6,136 bases of DNA from Planctomycetota bacterium (GTDB taxonomy: Bacteria; Planctomycetota; PUPC01; DSUN01): the NCBI GenBank assembly GCA_016872875.1, contig VGYW01000472.1, forward strand, positions 1-6,136. Direction: 5' to 3'. The notes beneath the pieces were generated by a model. It was not told the origin of the DNA. It saw only the letters and a list, made by a program, of their open reading frames with translations, and did no database searches. Both the position numbers and the translations under genes were made by a program. This document shows positions 1 to 4,404 of this stretch, in pieces (position 1 is the stretch's first letter; every line of letters begins with the position of its first letter).

Positions 1-1
1 G

Positions 2-355
2 TACCAGGGCCAGTCGTTCGTCGAGCGCTTTGACGCGAACTCCTACCTCTACATCACGCGGGCGATGGACTACTTCGACCTCGCGGCCAAGTACGGCTCG
101 GTGGAGGCCGCCTTCCGCAGCGTGCTCGCGCGCTTCCTCGTCATCGCCTTCAGCTCCGACTGGCTCTACCCCCCGTACCAGTCCAAGCAGATCGTCTCCG
201 CGCTCCGGGCCAACCGCGCGCACTTCGCCTACTACGAAATCCCGTCGAACTACGGCCACGACGCGTTCCTGCTGGAGCGGGAGCGGATCAGCCGCGTGAT
301 CTCGGACTTCCTGGCCCTCAACTACGCCCGGGCGCTCGACGAGGAGAAGCGCTAA
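2..355 (+). CDS. metX: Homoserine O-acetyltransferase MetX, C-terminal part
   Basis: This is the last 117 codons of an alpha/beta-hydrolase-fold acyltransferase; the gene begins upstream of the window. MetX transfers an acetyl group from acetyl-CoA to the homoserine hydroxyl, the first committed step of methionine synthesis, in the cytoplasm. The sequence shows the conserved ERFDANSYLYITRAMDYFD stretch that follows the lid helices. Two catalytic-triad residues are visible: the Asp in SSDWLYP (codon 158-160) and the His in YGHDAFLLE (codon 257-259). The nucleophilic Ser would lie upstream. Some family members use succinyl-CoA, and the substrate cannot be decided from this fragment. The TAA stop touches the metW ATG, so the two genes are almost certainly one operon, the usual MetX-MetW arrangement. 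Family assignment is secure. Confidence 0.95.
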   Translation, partial: YQGQSFVERFDANSYLYITRAMDYFDLAAKYGSVEAAFRSVLARFLVIAFSSDWLYPPYQSKQIVSALRANRAHFAYYEIPSNYGHDAFLLERERISRVISDFLALNYARALDEEKR

Positions 356-1009
356 ATGAGCCCCGCGGCCAACCACGCCCGCCTGCGCCCGGACCTCCTG
401 GAGATCGCCGCGCTCGTCGAGCCGGGCACCCGCGTGCTCGACCTCGGCTGCGGCGAGGGCGAGCTCATGGCCCACCTCGAGCGCTCCCGCGCCGTCGCCG
501 CGCGCGGCATCGAGGTCAAGCCCGAAAGGGTCGTGGACTGCGTGGCCCGCGGCCTCGCCGTCTGCCAGGGCAACATAGACGACGGCCTCCAGGACTACGA
601 GGACAACTCCTTCGACTACGTGGTCCTCAGCCTCACCCTCCACCTCGTGAGCCGGCCGGGCCTCGTCGTCCAGGAGATGCTCCGCGTCGGCCGCCGCGGC
701 ATCGTCTCCATCCCCAACTTCGGCTACTGGCGCATCCGCCTGGGCCTCCTCACGCGGGGCCGCGTGCCGCGGGCCGGCTGCTTCAAGGAGCCCTGGTACA
801 CGACGCCCCGGGGCCACGTGATGACGCTGAACGACTTCCGCGACTTCTGCCGCGGGAACGCCATCCGCATCGAGCGCCAGCGCTTCGTCGCCAGCGGCGG
901 CCCCCTCTCGCGCGCCCTCGCGTCCGCCATCCCCAACACCTTCGCGCAGTTGGGCATCTACGTGGTCTCCAGGAGACACCAGGTCCCCGGTGCCGAAGAA
1001 GGGGGATGA
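356..1009 (+). CDS. metW: Methionine biosynthesis protein MetW
   Basis: A 217-residue SAM-dependent methyltransferase-fold protein of the MetW family, normally encoded beside metX and believed to support or activate the acetyltransferase; its own reaction is not settled. The SAM motif I, VLDLGCGEG, lies at residues 27-35, followed by GIEVKPERVVDCVARGL. Further family signatures are NSFDYVVLSLTLH, EMLRVGRRGIVSIPNFGYWRIR and WYTTPRGHVMTLNDFRDFC. Where many MetW proteins have a QTLQ-like motif, this one reads LTLH. The start is fixed by GAGGAG at 341-346 inside the metX end, and TAAATG joins the two genes, so translation is probably coupled. The stop TGA (1007-1009) lies inside the octamer-built palindrome that begins at 1001, so the last two or three codons come from the repeat. 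The length is close to that expected for the family. Confidence 0.93.
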   Translation: MSPAANHARLRPDLLEIAALVEPGTRVLDLGCGEGELMAHLERSRAVAARGIEVKPERVVDCVARGLAVCQGNIDDGLQDYEDNSFDYVVLSLTLHLVSRPGLVVQEMLRVGRRGIVSIPNFGYWRIRLGLLTRGRVPRAGCFKEPWYTTPRGHVMTLNDFRDFCRGNAIRIERQRFVASGGPLSRALASAIPNTFAQLGIYVVSRRHQVPGAEEGG

Positions 1010-1100
1010 TTGGATGGGTGGATGAATGGATGATTGTCTGACACCCATCCACCCATCCATTCATCCACCCATCCCCCGCTGGCACGCGCGCAAGGCGCGG
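1001..1100. repeat. Octamer-built palindrome, copy 1, with adjoining GC hairpin
   Basis: Positions 1001-1077 form a 77-nt near-palindrome: GGG, four octamers of the form GGATGNNT (1004-1035; NN = AT, GG, AA, AT), a central GTCTGACA (1036-1043), four octamers NNCATCCA (1044-1075; NN = CC, CC, TT, CC), then CC. As a hairpin it has paired GGATG/CATCC blocks separated by 2-nt internal loops or G-U pairs every 8 nt. About 10 nt further on, CGCGC-AAG-GCGCG (1087-1099) forms a second small hairpin. The reverse complement of copy 2 matches 73 of 77 bases, and the GC hairpin recurs there on the equivalent side. It carries the metW stop codon. No T-run follows, so it is not a classical intrinsic terminator. 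I do not recognise it as a named repeat family. Confidence 0.92.
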
Positions 1101-1114
1101 ACCACGAGCGCCAC

Positions 1115-1143
1115 TTGACGGCCCGCGCGTCCGTGAGTAAACT
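1115..1143 (+). promoter_or_regulatory. Sigma-70-type promoter for the kinase gene
   Basis: TTGACG at 1115-1120, a 17-bp spacer, and TAAACT at 1138-1143. This predicts a transcript start near 1150 and a leader of about 170 nt before the kinase ATG. The same TTGAC-N17-TAAACT combination occurs before the gene starting at 4405, which supports both calls. The promoter lies between the two inverted palindrome copies, so the kinase has a complete transcription unit inside the bracket. Confidence 0.6.
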
Positions 1144-1318
1144 ACAGGGCGCCCCGAATGCCCCAGGGGAACCCCTGAGGGCCGGGAAGAGCGAGTGGCA
1201 CGGGGAGTGACACTGCCCGATACACCCGCGCTCCCCTCGGCCGACCCGGGCGGCTTGGCCGGCCTGCCGAGCATGCAAGAGGTTTCTGCACCGCGCGAGA
1301 CGCATCGGAGGGACTGCA
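1144..1318 (+). other. Untranslated leader of the kinase gene, with a small palindrome
   Basis: Together with the repeat and promoter, this fills the 309-base gap between metW and the kinase. I see no convincing reading frame in it. It contains one perfect short palindrome, CAGGGGAACCCCTG at 1164-1177, about 15 nt after the expected transcript start. This could be an operator half-site pair or a small stem, though its 2-nt loop would partly open in RNA. A strong Shine-Dalgarno, GGAGG at 1307-1311, closes the leader 7 nt before the ATG. No riboswitch class is recognised. Confidence 0.4.
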
Positions 1319-2335
1319 ATGCCCAGGCCCGACCTCAAGGGCTACGAGCTCCTTGAGCTGGTGGGCAACGGAGCCGGGAGTGTCGTGTACAGGGCGCGCG
1401 AGCTAGCCTCTGGGGCCATCTGCGCCATCAAACACGTCACCCGCAAGACCATCGCCAGCATCGAGCGGGCCCGCCGCCAGGCCCGCGACCCCAGCAGCCG
1501 CCTCGGCAAGTACGCCCGACTCAACTACCGCGGCTTCTTCGAACAGATTCGCAACGAATACCGCGTCCTCCACGGCCTCGACAAGGCCACCTACTCCCCC
1601 CACATCGTCAGAGTCGACGCCTTCGTCACCCTCAGGCGGCTCTGGTTCGTGCGCGGCTACGACCTCATCATGGAGTACGTGGACGGGGTGAGCCTTCGGG
1701 ACAAGAGCGACTACGAGATGGCCGACCTCATCCGCTTCTACCGCGAGGCGGCAATGGGCCTGGCCTTTCTCCACGCCCACGGCGTCCTCCACGCCGACAT
1801 GAAGCCCCACCACATCTTCATCACGAAGGACCGGCACGTCAAGCTGATCGACTTCGGCCTGGCCCGCCTCTTCACCGACCCGCCGGGGCGCATCCAGGGC
1901 ACCGCCGAGTTCATGGCCCAGGAGCAGATCAAGGGCCTCCACCTCGACGCGCGGACCGACGTCTACGGCCTGGGGGCCACCATGTACTTCGTCCTCACCG
2001 GCCAGCCCAACCGCCCCTCCATCAGCGGCATGAGCGGCGGACTCGGCATCACCGTCGGCTACGCGGGCCGCGCCGACAGCGTGCGCGACAGGAGCCCCAG
2101 TTGCCCCCCTGCCCTCGAAGAGCTCATCCTCCAGTCCTGCGAGCGCCGCCCCCACAAGCGCCCCTCCTCCATGGCCGAGGTCATCCGACGGCTCGACCTG
2201 TTGGGACCGCAGCGCGCTTTGCGCGCTCGTGCGGGGGATGAATGGATGAATGGATGGGTGGATGGGTGTCAGGCAATCATCCATTCATCCACCCATCCGA
2301 TCATCCCCCTTGGTTGTCGCGCATGGCCGCATTAG
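1319..2335 (+). CDS. Hanks-type serine/threonine protein kinase with repeat-derived tail
   Basis: A cytoplasmic 338-residue protein whose kinase domain spans roughly residues 9-295; no membrane segment is visible. Seen motifs: glycine loop GNGAGSVVY (16-24, Ser at the third glycine position), AIK with Lys38, probable helix-C Glu80, catalytic HADMKPHH (158-165), DFG (178-180), GTAEFMAQEQ (194-203), and DVYGLGATMYFVLTG with the helix-F Asp214. Three departures from consensus stand out. HRD is HAD. The magnesium-binding Asn five residues after the catalytic Asp is His165. APE is AQE. The stretch between Lys38 and Glu80 is longer than usual and very basic. Catalytic Lys, Asp and DFG remain, so activity is plausible but not assured. 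GGAGG at 1307-1311 supports the start. The last ~40 residues (codons from about 2211) are encoded by palindrome copy 2 and its hairpin, and are not kinase-like. The membrane-protein gene follows after 9 nt. The substrate is unknown. Confidence 0.9.
   Translation: MPRPDLKGYELLELVGNGAGSVVYRARELASGAICAIKHVTRKTIASIERARRQARDPSSRLGKYARLNYRGFFEQIRNEYRVLHGLDKATYSPHIVRVDAFVTLRRLWFVRGYDLIMEYVDGVSLRDKSDYEMADLIRFYREAAMGLAFLHAHGVLHADMKPHHIFITKDRHVKLIDFGLARLFTDPPGRIQGTAEFMAQEQIKGLHLDARTDVYGLGATMYFVLTGQPNRPSISGMSGGLGITVGYAGRADSVRDRSPSCPPALEELILQSCERRPHKRPSSMAEVIRRLDLLGPQRALRARAGDEWMNGWVDGCQAIIHSSTHPIIPLGCRAWPH
2211..2309. repeat. Octamer-built palindrome, copy 2 (inverted), with adjoining GC hairpin
   Basis: Positions 2233-2309 form a second 77-nt element: GGG, four GGATGNNT octamers (2236-2267; NN = AA, AA, GG, GG), centre GTCAGGCA (2268-2275), four NNCATCC octamers (2276-2307; NN = AT, TT, CC, AT), then CC. 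Its reverse complement differs from copy 1 at only four positions, all transitions, and two of these fall in a variable NN pair. The flanking hairpin AGCGCGC-TTT-GCGCGCT (2211-2227, 7 bp) corresponds to the one beside copy 1, and both hairpins face the kinase gene. Unlike copy 1, this copy lies inside an open reading frame, forming the 3' end of the kinase coding sequence. No T-run follows it. Confidence 0.92.
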
Positions 2336-2344
2336 GGCAAGCGC

Positions 2345-2824
2345 ATGTCGCATGACAGGCCGTCGCGGCTCGCCCTGGTTGCGGGCGACTTCCTCATCGT
2401 CTGCGGCGGGGTCGGGCTCGTTCTCGGCGTCGTTCCGTTCGCCGCCAGCCTCCTGCGCCTGGCCGGCTTCGGCCTGGGGCTCTCGCGGCAGGACTGGGCG
2501 GCGCACGGCGTGGAGGCGATGGGGCTGTCGCTCTCCTGGGCCGCCCTGTCGTCGGCCTGCGGCGCCTTCCTCGGCGGGCTCCTCGTCGCGGCCGGCGTCG
2601 GCTGGCGGCGCGCCAGGCCCTGGGCGCCGCTCGTCACACTCATCTACGCCCTGCTCGGCATGCTCGTCACCGGCACCGACCTCGTCATCTTCGCGCTTGC
2701 CGCCAGGCCCGGCGCCATGCGCACCTCGATGCTCATCGCCGACTCCCTCGCCTTCGCCCTCGCCGCCGGCACCCTCCTGGCCCTCATCCTGTGGCGCCGC
2801 GGGTCGCGGACCAGGGGTTCGTAG
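2345..2824 (+). CDS. Small four-helix membrane protein of unknown function
   Basis: A 159-residue protein I cannot assign to a family. Four hydrophobic segments are clear, at about residues 9-31, 61-86, 94-118 and 129-150. A basic RRARP loop (88-92) follows the second, and a WRRGSRTRGS tail follows the fourth, suggesting that the C-terminus is cytoplasmic. The segments are rich in Gly, Ala, Leu and Val, with no obvious catalytic or metal-binding motif. The start ATG lies 9 nt after the kinase stop with only a weak AGGG-type ribosome site and no promoter of its own, so it is probably co-transcribed with the kinase and translated partly by re-initiation. The stop TAG overlaps the first bases of the multi-hairpin repeat at 2821. 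A partner or target role for the kinase is a guess from position only. Confidence 0.75.
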   Translation: MSHDRPSRLALVAGDFLIVCGGVGLVLGVVPFAASLLRLAGFGLGLSRQDWAAHGVEAMGLSLSWAALSSACGAFLGGLLVAAGVGWRRARPWAPLVTLIYALLGMLVTGTDLVIFALAARPGAMRTSMLIADSLAFALAAGTLLALILWRRGSRTRGS

Positions 2825-2923
2825 TGCGGCCTTCAGGCCGTCGCTTCCTGCCCTCGCTCACGGGTGGAGAGGGACGCGGGGCACGGAGGCCCCGCCTACC
2901 GGACGGGCTAGAGCCCGCACTAC
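2821..2923. repeat. Multi-hairpin intergenic repeat with 9-bp terminal inverted repeats
   Basis: The ends are perfect inverted repeats, GTAGTGCGG (2821-2829) and CCGCACTAC (2915-2923). Each end runs into a 6-bp hairpin: CGGCCT-TC-AGGCCG (2827-2840) and CGGGCT-AG-AGCCCG (2904-2917). Between them lie GCGGGGC-ACGGAG-GCCCCGC (2876-2895, 7-bp stem) and a weaker CCCTC/GAGGG pair (2851-2855 with 2869-2873). This arrangement resembles dispersed palindromic intergenic elements (REP/MITE-like) of GC-rich bacterial genomes. It fills almost all of the gap between the membrane-protein gene and the queuosine-salvage remnant, and its first bases contain the upstream gene's TAG stop. A transcript-end or mRNA-stabilising role is possible. 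It shows no sequence relation to the octamer palindromes. Confidence 0.75.
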
Positions 2924-2944
2924 CAACATGGAAGGGCTGACGGC

Positions 2945-3225
2945 ATGGGCCTGCTGGACGACGTTAGGGCTGGGTGTCGCGCGGTTGCGACGCGGGCCTG
3001 GCCGCCCGCATTGACGCCGGGCAGCTCATCCCCGCCGGCTCGCCCGAAGAAGTCGAGCTGCGCGCCTGCGCCCTCCACGCCGCCGAACTGCTCGTCGAGC
3101 AGTTCCGCGCCGCGGGCCGGCCCGACGTCACCGCGATGGGCCTCGACTACGTGCTCTGGAACCGCGGCCAGGCGCCGCAATACAAAGCACTTCCCCGGCA
3201 CAGGACCCGCACGGTCTTCTACTGA
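2945..3225 (+). pseudogene. Queuosine-salvage (Qng1/DUF2419-like) gene, internally deleted
   Basis: Two parts of one family appear in different frames. From the ATG at 2945, preceded at good spacing by GGAAGGG (2930-2936), the frame reads MGLLDDVRAGCRAVATRA, like the N-terminus of queuosine-nucleotide N-glycosylase/hydrolase proteins, and then meets a stop by 3014. From about 2989 to the TGA at 3223-3225, another frame gives ARIDAGQLIPAG, SPEEVELRACALHAAELL, MGLDYVLWNRGQ and the terminal PRHRTRTVFY, which match the family's C-terminus. The intact enzyme, about 300 residues, releases queuine from queuosine nucleotide for tRNA modification. Here some 200 central residues, including the active site, are missing, and the frame shifts at the join near 2980-2995. 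The C-terminal part could be translated from the GTG at 2974 (83 residues), but it would lack catalytic residues. An assembly collapse is the main alternative to a real deletion. Confidence 0.72.
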
Positions 3226-3267
3226 CCTCCTGGTCAGGCCATCCACTGTGGCGAGCCACCAGGCCCC

Positions 3268-3296
3268 TTGACAGACCGAGGGACAATGCCTATGAT
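3268..3296 (+). promoter_or_regulatory. Near-consensus sigma-70 promoter for the gene at 3425
   Basis: A perfect TTGACA at 3268-3273, a 17-bp spacer, and TATGAT (five of six to TATAAT) at 3291-3296. The transcript would start near 3303 and carry a leader of about 120 nt. It is the best match to consensus in the window and lies in the 199-base gap between the queuosine-salvage remnant and the unrecognised gene. Confidence 0.7.
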
Positions 3297-3302
3297 CCAC
3301 TG

Positions 3303-3424
3303 CTGGAGACTGCCTGCTTGCCGCAGGCGGGCCGGAAGCTTGTCTCCGAGGGCCGTGTGTCCAGTTCGGGGTTGGACCAGAACAGGGGCTGCCGACGAAA
3401 CGCGGTCCCTGGAGGACATCCGCG
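3303..3424 (+). other. Structured 5' leader of the unrecognised gene
   Basis: The predicted transcript begins with nested stems. GGAGAC (3305-3310) pairs with GTCTCC (3342-3347), enclosing the hairpin GCCTGC-TTGCC-GCAGGC (3312-3328). Near the start codon, GTCC (3405-3408) can pair with GGAC (3414-3417), which would partly cover the ribosome site GGAGG (3411-3415). The GTCTCC arm could alternatively pair with the GGAG of that site. No known riboswitch or attenuator family is recognised; the pairings are read by eye and no energies were computed. Confidence 0.35.
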
Positions 3425-4231
3425 ATGGCGGAGAACACCACTTCCGGTTACGATGAGATCGGTGGTCTCAAGCCGTGGGACCAGGCAATCGTGGTGTACA
3501 CGAAGGCCACGGACTGCACGGGCATCCAAGGCGATCTCCAGTTGCCCGCCGAGTGCGACGTGGGCAACGACGAGAGCTACTTCAACTTCTACCTCGGCGT
3601 GGGCCTGGAGACAGAGGCCGGCATCTCCTTCACCAAGAAGGCCCACCCGATGAAGGTGGGCAAGATCGGCTATTGGAAGTTCTTCATCAACCCTCCCGGG
3701 ACCGACCTGTACCTGGGGCAGTACGACGAGGTGCGCGGGCGCAGCTTCCACCTCAAGCTGGTGGTTGAAAGCAAGTGGGTGACGAAAGTATGGCTGAACT
3801 ACGACAACTGCCTCCAGGGCTACCCGGCTTCGGGCGGGAGTTCCGGCCCGGCGAAGACCTCCATGGCCCTCGCAGACCCCTTCGGCAAGGTCTGGTACCA
3901 CCCCGCGGGGTTCAGCAACCTCAAGCTCCGCTTCGGGTATAGCGGCTCCGACTGGCGCGAATGGTCGATCGCGAACAAGAACGACCTGGTTATCAAGCGG
4001 CACTTGGACACGCGGATCCAGGCCAAGCGCATCTTCCCCCTCGCCACCACATGCTACCTCACCGTCCAGGAGCGCCTCCACTGGCTTCAGCAGTCTCTCG
4101 ACTTGCTCTCCAACGTGGCCAACCGCCTTCCCCAGGGCATCGCTCGGACCCGGTTGGGAAACCTCCCGGGTCGCCCGCAAAGGGTCCCGGGACCGCTGGG
4201 CACCACCGCGCCCGACGCCGAGCGCGAATGA
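3425..4231 (+). CDS. Unrecognised 268-residue, probably beta-rich protein
   Basis: I do not recognise this family. The start is well supported: GGAGG at 3411-3415 lies 9 nt before the ATG, and a strong promoter stands upstream. There is no signal peptide or membrane segment. Residues ~15-185 are rich in aromatic and alternating hydrophobic residues (YFNFYLGVGLETEAGISF, IGYWKFFINPPGTDLYLGQY, SFHLKLVVESKWVTKVWLNY, NLKLRFGYSG), typical of a beta-sandwich. Gly/Ser stretches such as ASGGSSGP look like surface loops. Later segments include a short amphipathic stretch (RLHWLQQSLDLLSNVANRL) and a Pro/Gly/Arg-rich, probably disordered tail of about 35 residues. Four cysteines are scattered, with no CXXC metal site. 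A lectin-like or structural role would fit the look, but nothing in the sequence proves it. The gene stands alone between two promoters. Confidence 0.75.
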   Translation: MAENTTSGYDEIGGLKPWDQAIVVYTKATDCTGIQGDLQLPAECDVGNDESYFNFYLGVGLETEAGISFTKKAHPMKVGKIGYWKFFINPPGTDLYLGQYDEVRGRSFHLKLVVESKWVTKVWLNYDNCLQGYPASGGSSGPAKTSMALADPFGKVWYHPAGFSNLKLRFGYSGSDWREWSIANKNDLVIKRHLDTRIQAKRIFPLATTCYLTVQERLHWLQQSLDLLSNVANRLPQGIARTRLGNLPGRPQRVPGPLGTTAPDAERE

Positions 4232-4329
4232 GGCCGAGGGCCCCAGTCCCTATCGAATCGGGTGGCACCTCCTGCGGAGAGAGAAGCGGCGGGCCCGCGG
4301 CTCCTCCCTCCCCGACCGGGCCTTCAGGC

Positions 4330-4358
4330 TTGACCCTTAGTGCTCCGCGGCGTAAACT
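4330..4358 (+). promoter_or_regulatory. Sigma-70-type promoter for the secreted-protein gene
   Basis: TTGACC at 4330-4335, a 17-bp spacer, and TAAACT at 4353-4358. The transcript would start near 4365, giving a leader of about 40 nt. The -10 hexamer and spacer length are identical to those of the kinase promoter. The rest of the 173-base gap (4232-4404) holds only a 10-bp palindrome, GCGGGCCCGC at 4289-4298, which has no T-run and is not a convincing terminator. Confidence 0.6.
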
Positions 4359-4404
4359 CGCTACCGATGTGTGCCAAAGTCCGTCGTTGTGAGGAGAAGC
4401 CGCA

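Noticed and set aside
1004..1075. Each unit contains GGATG/CATCC, the recognition sequence of FokI-type restriction enzymes, giving eight sites per copy
   Set aside because: A five-base match follows automatically from the unit sequence, and no restriction or methyltransferase gene is visible; I treat it as coincidence.
1001..1077. Intrinsic (rho-independent) terminator after metW, and likewise at 2233-2309 after the kinase
   Set aside because: The stems are long, but neither copy is followed by a T-run, and copy 2 lies inside a coding frame with another gene 36 nt downstream. Transcript-end roles remain possible but not of the classical type.
1001..1077. CRISPR-like array because of evenly spaced short units
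   Set aside because: The units are 8 nt with no spacers, and the two halves are in opposite orientation; this is a palindrome built of octamers.
996..1110. Target-site duplication flanking the palindrome copies
   Set aside because: I compared the bases outside each copy and outside the bracketed interval and saw no matching direct repeat of useful length.
1403..2284. 293-codon open frame on the minus strand across the kinase gene
   Set aside because: Its composition is the antisense shadow of a GC-rich gene (Val, Ala, Glu, Asp, Gly runs). The plus strand has clear kinase motifs, promoter and ribosome site.
2250..3014. 254-codon plus-strand frame beginning in the palindrome
   Set aside because: Its product is a Ser/Pro/Arg/Ala-rich low-complexity sequence, out of frame with the membrane protein. 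Only its last ~20 codons are meaningful, as the N-terminal remnant of the queuosine-salvage gene.
3229..3263. CCTGGT/ACCAGG inverted repeat just after the broken queuosine gene
   Set aside because: The stem is only 6 bp with a 23-nt loop and no T-run; this is expected by chance in GC-rich DNA.
3290..4180. 296-codon open frame on the minus strand across the unrecognised gene
   Set aside because: There are no recognisable motifs or ribosome site, and its composition is typical of antisense to GC-rich coding DNA. The plus-strand gene has a promoter, a Shine-Dalgarno sequence and a plausible protein.
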